Of a DNA stretch of 64,000 bases, positions 1 through 8,773 are shown piece after piece. Below the pieces are notes generated by a model, which worked only from the letters and a program-made list of their open reading frames with translations, searched no databases and was not told where the DNA came from. The position numbers were made by a program, and so were the translations under genes. Origin of the DNA: Limimaricola hongkongensis DSM 17492 (GTDB lineage Bacteria > Pseudomonadota > Alphaproteobacteria > Rhodobacterales > Rhodobacteraceae); contig NZ_KK088649.1 in the NCBI RefSeq assembly GCF_000600975.2, forward strand, positions 332,702 through 396,701, in the 5' to 3' direction. Positions within the stretch are counted from its first letter, which is position 1; each line of letters starts with the position of its first letter.

Positions 1-631
1 GGGTGGGGCGGCGCAGGCGGCCCGCCATGGCGTTGGCTTCGCCCATGGCGCGCAAATCGCGCATCAGGTGGAACGGGGTTTCGTAGCTGACGTCGTAGGG
101 CGTGCCGTCGGCCACCGGCAGCGCCAGACCCGCGCGCTGCAACAGCGCGCCGAGATCGCGGATTTCGCCCATCGGGGCGACACGCGGCGACAGGCCGCCG
201 GTGATCGCGGTTTCGGCGGCGGTGAGCGCGGCGCGCAGCCCCGACAGGGTGTCTCCGCCCAGCAGCGTCGCGATCATCAGCCCGTCGGGGCGCAGCGCGC
301 GGGCGCATTGGATCAGCTGCCCGATCGGGTCCTCGGCCCAGTGCAGCGACAGCGCGTGGATCACCAGATCATGCGCGCCCGGCGCGAGATCGAGGGTTTC
401 GGCATCGGGCACGATCCGCGCGCCGGGCATCCGCCGGGCCCAGAGATCGGGCCAGGGCGTCACCACCGCGACGTCGGTAAAGCTGCGGTTAACCTCGGCG
501 ATCCTATCCTCGATGTCGTCGGCCACGGTGTCTTGCAAAAACAGGGCGGGCGCCCGCGCCGCGCGGGCGCGGTTGCGGGCGATGGCGGGGCGATCGAACA
601 GGGCGGGGCGCTGGGCCGGGGTCGGTGACAT
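1..631 (-). CDS. SAM-dependent methyltransferase, NDUFAF5/BioC-like (3' end cut by window edge)
   Basis: I translated this leftward frame from the ATG at 631; it stays open to the window edge, so the C-terminus is missing. The N-terminus resembles the bacterial NDUFAF5-like group (FDRPAIARNR..., then DIEDRIAEVNR), followed by a class I methyltransferase core with ALSLHWAEDPIGQL and CARALRPDGLMIATLLGG. In mitochondria the relative NDUFAF5 acts in complex I assembly; BioC methylates malonyl-ACP. The exact substrate here is not readable from sequence. It is divergent from comF with fewer than 30 bases between starts. A TTGCAT-16-TATCTC element on this strand would place transcription start at or beside the ATG, so the mRNA may be leaderless. 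Confidence 0.85.
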   Translation of the reverse strand, partial: MSPTPAQRPALFDRPAIARNRARAARAPALFLQDTVADDIEDRIAEVNRSFTDVAVVTPWPDLWARRMPGARIVPDAETLDLAPGAHDLVIHALSLHWAEDPIGQLIQCARALRPDGLMIATLLGGDTLSGLRAALTAAETAITGGLSPRVAPMGEIRDLGALLQRAGLALPVADGTPYDVSYETPFHLMRDLRAMGEANAMAGRLRRPT

Positions 632-637
632 GCGCCC

Positions 638-665
638 GAGATAGGGGGCGCGATTGCGAATGCAA
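638..665 (-). promoter_or_regulatory. Candidate sigma70 promoter of the methyltransferase (leaderless)
   Basis: On the minus strand TTGCAT (660-665) and TATCTC (638-643) are separated by 16 bases. A start site seven bases downstream falls on the A of the ATG at 631. Motif inspection only. Confidence 0.35.
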
Positions 666-1370
666 AGCATGTTGCGGGCGATCTACCCCTCGGCCTGCAT
701 GGGGTGCGGCGAATTGACCGCGGCGGATTTCGCGCTCTGCGGCGGCTGCTGGCGCGACACGCCGTTCCTGGGCGGGGCGCTGTGCGGGCTTTGCGCGCGC
801 CCCCTGCCGGGCGAGGCGGAGCCGGGGCTCGTCTGCGACGACTGCCACGCGCAGCCGCCGCCATGGGGCGCGGGGCGGGCGGTGCTGCGATACCGCGACG
901 GCGCGCGGCGGCTGGTGCTCGCGCTCAAGCATGGCGACCGCACCGATCTCGCCCGGCCGATGGGCGGCTGGATGGCGCGCGCGGCGGCGGATCTGGTGCG
1001 GCCCGGCATGCTGGTGGTGCCGGTGCCGCTGCATCGCGGGCGGCTGTGGCGGCGGCGCTACAACCAGTCGGCCCTGCTGGCCGCGCGGCTCGCGCGCGAA
1101 TTGCGGATCGACCGATGCCCCGACGCGCTCTGGCGGCGGCGCCCCACCCCGAGCCTGTCGGGCGATGCCGGGGCGCGGCATGCCGCACTCGCCGGGGCGA
1201 TCGCGCCGCATCCGCGGCGCGGCGCGCGGATGCGCGGGCGGCCGGTGCTTCTTGTCGATGACGTGCTGACATCCGGCGCGACGCTCGCGGCCTGCGCCCG
1301 CGCGGCCCGCGCGGCGGGCGCGGAAGAGATCTGCGTGATCGCACTGGCCCGCGCGGCCCCGGATGCCTAG
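660..1370 (+). CDS. comF: ComF family phosphoribosyltransferase-like protein
   Basis: A 236-residue protein from the ATG at 660; a TTG at 654 and an ATG at 669 are alternative starts. The N-terminal third carries four CxxC pairs (CMGC, CGGC, CGLC, CDDC), the zinc-ribbon typical of ComF/GntX. The C-terminal part is a type I phosphoribosyltransferase fold with the PRPP loop VLLVDDVLTSGATL near the end and the conserved RRRYNQS segment in the middle. ComF proteins are linked to DNA uptake in competent bacteria, but the family is widespread and its reaction is not settled. It is the first gene of a short rightward run with grxC, a nitrilase and marR. Confidence 0.9.
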   Translation: MQSMLRAIYPSACMGCGELTAADFALCGGCWRDTPFLGGALCGLCARPLPGEAEPGLVCDDCHAQPPPWGAGRAVLRYRDGARRLVLALKHGDRTDLARPMGGWMARAAADLVRPGMLVVPVPLHRGRLWRRRYNQSALLAARLARELRIDRCPDALWRRRPTPSLSGDAGARHAALAGAIAPHPRRGARMRGRPVLLVDDVLTSGATLAACARAARAAGAEEICVIALARAAPDA

Positions 1371-1406
1371 ATCAGGGAAAGACCCGCAATTTCCGGAGGC
1401 TCATCC

Positions 1407-1676
1407 ATGCCCGACGCGATCCCGCAGATCGAAATCTACACCTCGCCCACCTGCGGCTACTGCCACGCCGCCAAGCGGCTGCTTGCCCACAAGGGCGTCT
1501 CCTACAACGAGATCAACGTCGCGGCCCAGCCCGAGCGGCGCGCCGAGATGGTCCAGCGCGCCAATGGCGGCCGCACCGTGCCGCAGATCTTCATCGGCGG
1601 CACCCATGTCGGCGGCTATGACGACATGGCGCTGCTGGACCGCCGCGGCGGTCTCGACCCGATGCTGGGCAAGTGA
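1407..1676 (+). CDS. grxC: Glutaredoxin 3
   Basis: An 89-residue dithiol glutaredoxin, the usual size for GrxC. The active site is TCGYC with cysteines at residues 16 and 19, where the family more often has CPYC. The cis-proline segment GGRTVPQIFIGG and the glutathione-binding GYDDM follow in order. It reduces disulfides and mixed glutathione disulfides in the cytoplasm using glutathione. A good ribosome site (GGAGG) lies eight to twelve bases before the ATG. Its stop overlaps the GTG start of the nitrilase gene (GTGA), so the two are probably translationally coupled. The pairing of grxC with a Nit-family amidase is common in alphaproteobacteria. Confidence 0.96.
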   Translation: MPDAIPQIEIYTSPTCGYCHAAKRLLAHKGVSYNEINVAAQPERRAEMVQRANGGRTVPQIFIGGTHVGGYDDMALLDRRGGLDPMLGK

Positions 1677-2510
1677 TCCGCGCCGCGCTCTTGCAGCTCA
1701 CGGCTTCGGACGATCCGGCGCGGAACACCGAAGTTCTGCGCCGGATGGTCCGGGACGCCGTGGCGCAGGGCGCGGATCTGGTCTGCACGCCCGAGGTGTC
1801 CAACTGCGTCTCGGCCAGCCGGGCGCGGCAACGCGCGGTGCTGACACGCGAAGCGGACGACCCGATGCGCGCCATGATGCGCGACGAGGCGGCGCGGGCG
1901 GGGGTCTGGATGGCGCTCGGCTCCATCGCGGTGAAGACCGGCGATCCGCAGGGGCGCTTCGCCAACCGCTCGTTGCTGATCGGGCCGGATGGCGAGATCC
2001 ACGCCCGCTACGACAAGATCCACATGTTCGACGTCGCGGTGAGCGAGACCGAGACCTACCGCGAATCCGCCGGGTTCCGGCCCGGCGACCGGGCGGTGCT
2101 GGCGAAGACGCCGTTCGGGGGGGATCGGGCTTTCGATCTGCTACGATGTGCGCTTCGCGCATCTCTACCGCGACCTGGCGCAGGCGGGGGCCGGGATCCT
2201 GCTGGTGCCGTCGGCCTTTTCGCCGGTCACCGGCGCTGCGCATTGGCAGACGCTGCTGCGCGCGCGGGCGATCGAGACCGGCTGCTTCGTGCTGGCCGCG
2301 GCCCAGACCGGGCGGCACGACGCGGCAAAGGGCCGGGCGCGCGAGACGCATGGCCACAGCCTTGCCGTCGATCCGTGGGGCACGGTGCTCGCGGATGCCG
2401 GGACGGCACCCGGCGTCACATGCGTTGATCTGGACCTCGATGCGGTGGCACAAGCGCGGCAGAGGGTGCCGTCGCTCACCCATGATCGCCCCTATGATGG
2501 ACCCACATGA
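1673..2510 (+). pseudogene. Nitrilase/omega-amidase-like carbon-nitrogen hydrolase, single-base frameshift
   Basis: Two adjoining frames together make one Nit1/Nit2-type hydrolase of about 278 residues. The first runs from GTG 1673 and holds the catalytic Glu (CTPEV, residue 41) and Lys (RYDKIHMFD, residue 115). The second carries the nucleophile segment ICYDVRF and the rest of the fold to the stop at 2510. The switch is at a run of seven G (2117-2123) after PF; six G would read PFGGIGLSICYDVRF without a break. As written, the first frame runs on out of register to 2428 and lacks the catalytic Cys. Everything else is intact, so this is either a very recent mutation, phase variation at the G run, or a base-calling error. 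The family deaminates alpha-keto acid amides or deaminated glutathione. Confidence 0.85.
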
Positions 2511-2950
2511 GCCAGCCCGTCGACAATCTCGCCATCACGCTGTTCAGCGAGATCCTCGCCGTCGACCAGCTGGCGCGCAACACCATGGCGCGGGTGCTTC
2601 CCAAGGGCATGGAGCTGTCGCATTTCTCGGTGCTCAACCACCTCGCCTTTTCGGGCACGGAGCGGACGCCCGCGCAGCTGGCCCGGACGTTTCACCTGAC
2701 GCGCGGCGCGATGACCAACACGCTGGGCAAGCTGGAATGGGCCGGCTGGGTGCATATCCGCCCCGACTGGGACGATGCGCGCCGCAAGCTGGTCGCGATC
2801 AGCCCCGCCGGGCTCGAGGCGCGCAACGCCGCCGTGGCCGCGATCACGCCGATCGTGTCGGACGTGGTCGAACGGGTCGGCCCCGAGCGCGCCCGCGCGG
2901 CACTGCCGGTGCTGCGCGAGCTGCGGCTGCGGCTGTCCGACGTGGATTAG
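2507..2950 (+). CDS. MarR family transcriptional regulator
   Basis: A 147-residue winged-helix protein. The recognition region reads FHLTRGAMTNTLGKLEWAGWV, followed by the wing HIRPDWDDARRKLVAISPAG, the typical MarR pattern. It has the helical N- and C-terminal dimerisation parts. Its ATG overlaps the nitrilase stop (ATGA), so it belongs to the same run as comF and grxC. The ligand and targets are unknown; autoregulation of this small operon is possible but no clear palindrome was seen upstream of comF. It converges with ubiG, with 24 bases between the stops. Confidence 0.9.
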   Translation: MSQPVDNLAITLFSEILAVDQLARNTMARVLPKGMELSHFSVLNHLAFSGTERTPAQLARTFHLTRGAMTNTLGKLEWAGWVHIRPDWDDARRKLVAISPAGLEARNAAVAAITPIVSDVVERVGPERARAALPVLRELRLRLSDVD

Positions 2951-2974
2951 GCCGCGACCGGCGCGGGGCCGGGC

Positions 2975-3742
2975 TCAGAGCGTGACACGCTCGGGCCGCA
3001 GGCTGGCGGTGACGTAGTTCACCGAAAGATCCCGCTCCGACAGCGACCAGCTCCACGAGATCGGGTTGAACACCATGCCCTTGCGGTCCACCGGGGTGAG
3101 CCCCGCCTGCCGGAGCAGGTCGTAAAGCTCGTCGGGGGTGATGAACTTCTTCCAGTCATGCGTGCCCTTGGGCAGCCAGCGCATCACCCATTCCGCCCCG
3201 AGGATCGCCATGCCGAAGCTCTTGGCGTTGCGGTTGAGCGTGGAGCAGATGTGCAGTCCGCCGGGCTTCAGAAGGTCGTGGCAGGCGGTGAGGTAATCGA
3301 GCGGCGAGGCGACATGCTCGACCACCTCCATGTTGAGCACCACGTCGAATTGCTCGCCAGCCGCCGCCATGTCCTCGGCGGTGGTGTGGCGATAGTCGAT
3401 CTCGAGCCCCGACTGCTCGGCATGCAGCTTGGCCACGGGGATGTTGCGCGCCGCCGCATCCGCGCCGATCACCGTGGCGCCGAGCCGCGCCATCGGTTCG
3501 CAGAGCAGCCCGCCGCCGCAGCCGATATCGAGCAGGCGCAGCCCCTGAAGCGGGGCCTTGGCCGAAAGGTCGCGCCCGAACTGCGCCGCGATCTGCTCGG
3601 TGATGTAGCCCAGTCGACAGGGGTTGAGCATGTGCAGCGGCTTGAACTTGCCGCTCTCGTCCCACCATTCGGCGGCCATCGCCTCGAACTTGGCGACCTC
3701 CTGCGCGTCGACGGTGGAGCGGGCGGTATCGGGCTCTGGCAT
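2975..3742 (-). CDS. ubiG: Ubiquinone biosynthesis O-methyltransferase UbiG
   Basis: A 255-residue class I methyltransferase. The start at 3742 ([10 protein letters not shown]) is preceded by AAGAAGGA at ribosome-site distance; a longer in-frame opening upstream has no such site. The family signature is present: [20 protein letters not shown] near the N-terminus, the SAM loop [10 protein letters not shown], and the C-terminal [14 protein letters not shown]. UbiG performs both O-methylations of the ubiquinone head group, on membrane-bound intermediates. It is divergent from the proline iminopeptidase with 64 bases between starts. Product assignment is firm. Confidence 0.97.
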   Translation of the reverse strand: MPEPDTARSTVDAQEVAKFEAMAAEWWDESGKFKPLHMLNPCRLGYITEQIAAQFGRDLSAKAPLQGLRLLDIGCGGGLLCEPMARLGATVIGADAAARNIPVAKLHAEQSGLEIDYRHTTAEDMAAAGEQFDVVLNMEVVEHVASPLDYLTACHDLLKPGGLHICSTLNRNAKSFGMAILGAEWVMRWLPKGTHDWKKFITPDELYDLLRQAGLTPVDRKGMVFNPISWSWSLSERDLSVNYVTASLRPERVTL

Positions 3743-3770
3743 GGTTTCGGTCCTTCTTGGTCGCGGGCGG

Positions 3771-3798
3771 GTGACGGCATGATGCTTGTGACTATATA
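3771..3798 (+). promoter_or_regulatory. Candidate promoter of the proline iminopeptidase gene
   Basis: GTGACG (3771-3776), 16 bases, then TATATA (3793-3798). The expected start site is at 3805-3807, on or beside the ATG at 3807, which has no evident ribosome site. This would be a leaderless transcript. Inspection only. Confidence 0.3.
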
Positions 3799-3806
3799 GA
3801 TCTGGA

Positions 3807-4799
3807 ATGGACAAGGTCTCAGGTCACCGCCGCGCCATCGCGCAACTTCACCCTCCCGTCGAGCCCTTCGACCAGCGCATGGTCGATGTGGGCGACGGGC
3901 ATCGCATCTATGTCGAGCAATGCGGCAACCCCGACGGCAAACCGGTCGTGGTGCTGCATGGCGGGCCGGGGGGGGGCTGCTCGCCGGCGATGCGGCGCTA
4001 TTTCGACCCCGCGGTGTGGCGCATCATCCTGTTCGACCAGCGCGGCTGCGGCCGGTCGCGCCCGCATGCCGCCGTCGAGGCCAACACCACCTGGCACCTC
4101 GTCGCCGACATGGAGCAGATCCGCGAGATGCTGGGCATTGATCGCTGGGCGCTGTTCGGCGGCTCGTGGGGGGCGACGCTGGCGCTGATCTACGCGCAGA
4201 CCCACCCCGAGCGGGCCGCGGCGCTGATCCTGCGCGGCGTGTTCCTGATGACCGAGCCCGAGCTGCACTGGTTCTATGGCGGCGGCGCCGGGCAGTTCTG
4301 GCCCGAGCTGTGGGAACGCTTCGTCTCGATGATCCCCGAGGCCGAGCGCGACGACCTGATCGCGGCCTATCACCGGCGGCTGTTCTCGGGCGATGGCGGC
4401 GTCGAGCTGCGCCATGCGCGGGTCTGGGCGGCGTGGGAAAACGCGCTGGCCTCGATCGACAATGACGGCCCCTTGGGCGAGGGCCCGGCGGAATATGCCC
4501 GCGCCTTCGCGCGGCTGGAGAACCATTATTTTCACAATCGCGGCTTTCTCGCGCCGGGGCAGGGCATTCTCGAACGGATGGACCGGATCGCGCGGATCCC
4601 CGGCCTGATCGTGCAGGGGCGCTACGACATGATCTGCCCGCCCGCAGGCGCGCACCGGCTGGCATCGCTCTGGCCTGCCGTGACGCTCAGGATGATCCCG
4701 CGCGCGGGCCATGCGCTGTCGGAGCCGGGCATTTCGGCCGAGCTGGTGCGCGCCACCGACGCGCTGGGGCGCGGCAATGACGGGCCGATCTTCGGCTGA
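3807..4799 (+). CDS. pip: Prolyl aminopeptidase (proline iminopeptidase), S33 family
   Basis: A 330-residue alpha/beta hydrolase of the usual pip length. The oxyanion region is [11 protein letters not shown], the nucleophile elbow [10 protein letters not shown] places the catalytic Ser at residue 120, and the acid and base lie in QGRYDMICP and RAGHALSEP. The family removes N-terminal proline from peptides in the cytoplasm. The start at 3807 gives the family N-terminus (LHPPVEPFD, then [16 protein letters not shown]). No ribosome site is seen, which fits a leaderless transcript from the TATATA at 3793. It may complement the peptide importer encoded just downstream. Confidence 0.95.
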   Translation: MDKVSGHRRAIAQLHPPVEPFDQRMVDVGDGHRIYVEQCGNPDGKPVVVLHGGPGGGCSPAMRRYFDPAVWRIILFDQRGCGRSRPHAAVEANTTWHLVADMEQIREMLGIDRWALFGGSWGATLALIYAQTHPERAAALILRGVFLMTEPELHWFYGGGAGQFWPELWERFVSMIPEAERDDLIAAYHRRLFSGDGGVELRHARVWAAWENALASIDNDGPLGEGPAEYARAFARLENHYFHNRGFLAPGQGILERMDRIARIPGLIVQGRYDMICPPAGAHRLASLWPAVTLRMIPRAGHALSEPGISAELVRATDALGRGNDGPIFG

Positions 4800-4824
4800 G
4801 GACGTAAGGTAATCCTTGCAAGGC

Positions 4825-4852
4825 TTTACAGCTTGCCGGGCATCGCTAACCT
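4825..4852 (+). promoter_or_regulatory. Candidate promoter of the peptide-type ABC importer operon
   Basis: TTTACA (4825-4830), 16 bases, TAACCT (4847-4852), 72 bases before the first permease. A 10-base palindrome CCTTGCAAGG lies just upstream at about 4815-4824. Weak match; no other candidate stood out. Confidence 0.3.
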
Positions 4853-4924
4853 ATCCCCCAACAAGAAGGTGCCGAACCGCACCGAACCCGGCCCATCACG
4901 GGCCACAGGGGAGAGCTCGACAGT

Positions 4925-5917
4925 TTGGGGAGCGTGATCAGGATCGTCCTGCAGCGTCTGGCGCTTGGCCTGTTGACGCTGCTCATCGTCTCGGCGGTGA
5001 TCTTCGGCGCGGTGAACCTGCTTCCCGGCGATTTCGCGCAGGCCGTGCTCGGCCAATCCGCGACGCCGGAGGCGGTCGCCGCGATCCGCACCCAGCTCGG
5101 GCTCGATCAATCGCTGCCCGTCCGCTACGCGGGCTGGCTGTGGGACGCGGCGCGCGGCGATCTCGGCGTCAGCTTCGCGCAGGCCAACTTCGCGAGCTTC
5201 ACGGGGCGGGTCGACCCCTCGGCCACGGTGCTGGCGCAGATCGCGCCGCGTTTCGCCAACACCATGTTCCTCGCCGGGGTCACGGCGGCGATCGCGGTGC
5301 CGCTGGCGGTGGGGCTCGGGATTCTCGCGGCGCTGTGGCGCGACACGGCCTTCGACAAGGGCGCCAACATCGCGACCCTGTCCTCGATCTCCAGCCCCGA
5401 ATTCTTCGTGGCCTACATCCTGATCCTGCTGCTGGCGGTGGTGAACCCGGTGCTGCCGTCGCTGTCCAACATCTTTCCCGGCATGAGCTTTGGCGAAAGG
5501 CTGGAAAAGACGCTGCTGCCCGCGCTCACCCTGACGCTGGTGGTGACGGCGCACATGATGCGCATGACCCGCGCCGCGATCCTCAACCTCATGGCTCAGC
5601 CCTATATCGAGATGGCCCGATTGAAGGGGATGCGGCCGCTGCATGTCATCCTGCGCCACGCGCTCCCCAACGCGCTGGCGCCGATCGTCAACGTGATCGC
5701 GCTCAACCTCGCCTATCTGGTCACCGGCGTCGTCGTGGTCGAGGTGGTCTTCGTCTATCCCGGCATCGGCCAGCTTTTCGTCGACAGCGTCAAGCTGCGC
5801 GACATCCCCGTGGTGCAGGCCTGCTGCCTGATCTTTGCCGCCGCCTACATCCTGCTGAACCTGACCGCCGACATCCTGTCGATCCTGTCCAACCCGCGGC
5901 TGAGGCACCCGAAATGA
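4925..5917 (+). CDS. ABC transporter permease, OppB/DppB type
   Basis: A 330-residue inner-membrane permease with about six hydrophobic spans. The N-terminus shows the DppB pattern: LLTLLIVSAVIFGAVNLLPGD, then the periplasmic loop with LGLDQSLPVRYAGWL. The cytoplasmic EAA-like loop EMARLKGMRPLHVILRHALPN contacts the ATPase. The start is the GTG/TTG region at 4922-4928; I keep 4925. Its stop overlaps the ATG of the second permease (ATGA). Together with the next three genes it forms an import system of the peptide/opine/nickel class; the substrate cannot be read from this subunit. Confidence 0.93.
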   Translation: MGSVIRIVLQRLALGLLTLLIVSAVIFGAVNLLPGDFAQAVLGQSATPEAVAAIRTQLGLDQSLPVRYAGWLWDAARGDLGVSFAQANFASFTGRVDPSATVLAQIAPRFANTMFLAGVTAAIAVPLAVGLGILAALWRDTAFDKGANIATLSSISSPEFFVAYILILLLAVVNPVLPSLSNIFPGMSFGERLEKTLLPALTLTLVVTAHMMRMTRAAILNLMAQPYIEMARLKGMRPLHVILRHALPNALAPIVNVIALNLAYLVTGVVVVEVVFVYPGIGQLFVDSVKLRDIPVVQACCLIFAAAYILLNLTADILSILSNPRLRHPK

Positions 5918-7086
5918 GTCTCTGGTTCTGGATCATCGCCGCGCTCGTCGCCATCGCGGCGCTCGCCCGGGTCGGCCTCTGGGCCGCGCGGAAGCTCAGC
6001 GGCAACGCGCCGCGCTTTCGCGACATGTCTTATGGCGTGGCCTTCGGCTACGCGCTGGCGCTGGCGGCGATCGCGGCGGGCGTCTGGCTGTGGATGAAGC
6101 CCGGCGCGGTGTATTTCCGCTGGGCGGTGATGGGCTTCGCGATCTGCGCGGTCGCGGCCTACCTGTTTCGCCTCATGGGGCGGCATGTCGGGCCCGAAAG
6201 CCTGAAGCGGCAGTTTCGCAAGATGCCGCTCACCGCCGCCTTCGGCATCCTCGTGATCATCCTCTATGCCGTCGTCGCGATCTTCGCGGGCTGGATCGCG
6301 CCGCATGGGCAGGAGGCGGTGCTGGGCGCGGCCAACATCGTGCCCGGCGGCGATCCGGCGATGGGGGGCGACCCGGCCTTTCCGCTCGGCACCGACCGGA
6401 TCGGGCGCGACATCCTCTCGCGGCTCATCTACGGGGCGCAGAACACCGTGGGCCTCGCCTTCGCCACGACGCTGCTGGCGTTTTTCCTTGGCGGCGCGCT
6501 GGGGCTTCTGGCCGCTGTCGTCGGCGGCTGGCTCGACCAGGTGCTGAGCCGGGGCGTCGACGTGCTGATGGCGATCCCGTCGCTGATCTTCGCGCTGCTG
6601 CTGCTCACCATCGCGAGCGTCTGGGCCGAGGGCGCGCGCGGCCTGATGACGCTCTACATGGTGCTGATCATCGCGGTGATCGACAGCACCCGCGTGTTCC
6701 GCCTTGCCCGCGCGGTCGGGATCGGCATCGTGGTGATGGATTATGTCGAGGCCGCCAAGCTGCGCGGTGAAGGCATGGGGCACCTCGTGTTCCGCGAGAT
6801 CCTGCCCAACGCCATGGCGCCGCTTCTGGCCGAGTTCGGGCTGCGTTTCTGCTTCGTGTTCCTGACCATCGCCTCGCTGTCGTTCCTCGGGGTCGGCATC
6901 CAGCCACCGCTCGCGGATTGGGGCACCATGGTCCGCGATCTGGCGCAGTTCATCAATTTCGCGGCCTTCGCGCCGATGGTGGCTCTGGCGCCGCTCTTGC
7001 CGGCGCTGTCGATCGCGGTGCTGACCGTGGGGGTCAATTTCGTGGTGGACTGGATGCTGCACCGTTCCTCGGGGCTGAAATCATGA
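5914..7086 (+). CDS. ABC transporter permease, OppC/DppC type, with N-terminal membrane extension
   Basis: A 390-residue permease starting at the ATG that overlaps the previous stop. The C-terminal 270 residues match DppC: PLGTDRIGRDILSRLIYGAQ, then the coupling loop EAAKLRGEGMGHLVFREILPN. The first 100 or so residues add three more hydrophobic segments (starting MSLWFWIIAALVAIAAL and including WAVMGFAICAVAAYLFRLMG). Standard DppC has about 280-300 residues, so this extension is extra and seems typical only of a subgroup. The stop overlaps the ATPase ATG. An open frame extending upstream of 5914 is not part of the gene. Confidence 0.92.
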   Translation: MSLWFWIIAALVAIAALARVGLWAARKLSGNAPRFRDMSYGVAFGYALALAAIAAGVWLWMKPGAVYFRWAVMGFAICAVAAYLFRLMGRHVGPESLKRQFRKMPLTAAFGILVIILYAVVAIFAGWIAPHGQEAVLGAANIVPGGDPAMGGDPAFPLGTDRIGRDILSRLIYGAQNTVGLAFATTLLAFFLGGALGLLAAVVGGWLDQVLSRGVDVLMAIPSLIFALLLLTIASVWAEGARGLMTLYMVLIIAVIDSTRVFRLARAVGIGIVVMDYVEAAKLRGEGMGHLVFREILPNAMAPLLAEFGLRFCFVFLTIASLSFLGVGIQPPLADWGTMVRDLAQFINFAAFAPMVALAPLLPALSIAVLTVGVNFVVDWMLHRSSGLKS

Positions 7087-8726
7087 CCCCGCTTCTGGAA
7101 ATCCGCGATCTGTGGATCGAGGGCCGCTCGGACGAGGATTGGCACCCGATCATCAACGGCGTCGACCTGACGCTGGGCCGGGGCGAGGTGCTCGGGCTGA
7201 TCGGCGAATCCGGGGCGGGCAAATCCACCCTCGGCCTCGCCGCGATGGGCTATGTGCGCGACGGGGTGCGGATTTCGGGCGGCTCGGTCAGGTTCGACGG
7301 GCTCGACCTGATCCACGCCTCGACCGAGGAAAAGCGGTCGCTCTTGGGCCGCCGCATCGCCTATGTCGCGCAATCGGCGGCGGCGAGCTTCAACCCGGCG
7401 CACAAGCTGATCGACCAGCATGTCGAGGCGCCGGTGCGCCACGGCGTGCAGGACCGGGGCGAAAGCGTCGAGGACGCGATCGAGCTTTATCACAAGCTGC
7501 GCCTGCCCAATCCCGAGGAGATCGGCTTTCGCTACCCGCATCAGGTCTCGGGCGGGCAGTTGCAGCGGGCGATGACGGCGATGGCGATGTCCTGCCGCCC
7601 CGATCTCATCATCTTCGACGAACCCACCACCGCGCTCGACGTGACCACGCAGATCGAGGTGCTGGCCGCGATCCGCGACATCGTTGACCAGTTCGGCACC
7701 TCGGCGATCTACATCACCCACGATCTCGCGGTGGTCGCGCAGATGGCCGACCGCATCAAGGTGCTGCTGCGCGGCGACGAGGTCGAGACCGCGACGACAC
7801 GGGCGATGCTGGAGCATCCGCGCGAGGAGTACACGAAATCGCTCTGGGCGGTGCGCGGGTTCGAGCGGCCCGAAAAGCCCGCGCCGGGGCCGGACAGCGT
7901 GCCGATCCTTTCGGTCGATGGCGTGACGGCGGCTTACGGCGAACAGGTGGTGCTCGAAGAGGTATCTTTCGACATCCACCCCGGCCGCACCGTCGCCGTG
8001 GTGGGCGAAAGCGGATCGGGCAAATCGACCACGGCGCGGGTCATCACCGGGCTCTTGCCGCCGCGCGGCGGGGCGGTGCGGTTCGAGGGCGCGCCATTGC
8101 CGCCGGGCTATCGCCAGCGCTCGAAGGACCAGCTGCGGCAGATCCAGATGATCTACCAGATGGCCGACACGGCGCTGAACCCGCGCCAGAGCATCGCGCA
8201 GATCATCGGGCGGCCGGTGCGGTTCTATTCCGGGCTCAGGGGGCGCCGCTTGCGGGCGCGGGTCGACGAGCTGCTGGAGCAGATCGAGCTGGACCCCGCC
8301 ATCTTCCGCGACCGGCTGCCGGGCGAGCTGTCGGGCGGGCAGAAGCAGCGCGTCGGCATCGCCCGCGCGCTGGCCGCCGAGCCGCGGCTGATCATCTGCG
8401 ACGAGGTGACGAGCGCGCTCGACCAGCTGGTCGCCGAAGGCATTCTTCGGCTGCTGGCGCGGCTGCAGGACGAGCTGGGCCTGTCCTACATGTTCATCAC
8501 CCATGATCTGGCCACGGTGAAGGCGATCGCCGACGAGGTCGTCGTGATGAAGGAAGGCCGGGTGATCGAACAGGGCCCCAAGACCGCGATGTTCACGCCG
8601 CCACACCACCCCTATACCGACCTGCTTTTGTCCTCGGTGCCCGAAATGGACCCCGACTGGCTCGACCGGCTTCTGGCCGAACGGGGAGTTGAGGCACTCG
8701 GCGAGCAGGCCGCTGATAAGATGTGA
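7083..8726 (+). CDS. ABC transporter ATP-binding protein, two fused ATPase domains (OppD-OppF type)
   Basis: A 547-residue protein with two complete ABC ATPase units in tandem, the fused form of DppD and DppF. Walker A loops are GESGAGKS in the first half and GESGSGKS in the second. Signature motifs are VSGGQLQRA and LSGGQKQRV; Walker B segments are LIIFDEPTTALD and LIICDEVTSALD. In the second half Walker B ends in DE followed by V, which keeps the catalytic Glu. The start ATG overlaps the permease stop by four bases. It supplies ATP hydrolysis for the two permeases and the binding protein encoded next. Confidence 0.95.
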   Translation: MTPLLEIRDLWIEGRSDEDWHPIINGVDLTLGRGEVLGLIGESGAGKSTLGLAAMGYVRDGVRISGGSVRFDGLDLIHASTEEKRSLLGRRIAYVAQSAAASFNPAHKLIDQHVEAPVRHGVQDRGESVEDAIELYHKLRLPNPEEIGFRYPHQVSGGQLQRAMTAMAMSCRPDLIIFDEPTTALDVTTQIEVLAAIRDIVDQFGTSAIYITHDLAVVAQMADRIKVLLRGDEVETATTRAMLEHPREEYTKSLWAVRGFERPEKPAPGPDSVPILSVDGVTAAYGEQVVLEEVSFDIHPGRTVAVVGESGSGKSTTARVITGLLPPRGGAVRFEGAPLPPGYRQRSKDQLRQIQMIYQMADTALNPRQSIAQIIGRPVRFYSGLRGRRLRARVDELLEQIELDPAIFRDRLPGELSGGQKQRVGIARALAAEPRLIICDEVTSALDQLVAEGILRLLARLQDELGLSYMFITHDLATVKAIADEVVVMKEGRVIEQGPKTAMFTPPHHPYTDLLLSSVPEMDPDWLDRLLAERGVEALGEQAADKM

Positions 8727-8773
8727 TCGAATCGGCCCCCGCAGAGGGGCAGGGAACCAAGAGGGAGACCACC

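Noticed and set aside
4816..5913. Open frame continuous with the second permease from 4816
   Set aside because: It is out of frame with the real first permease, and the family N-terminus and ATGA junction support the start at 5914.
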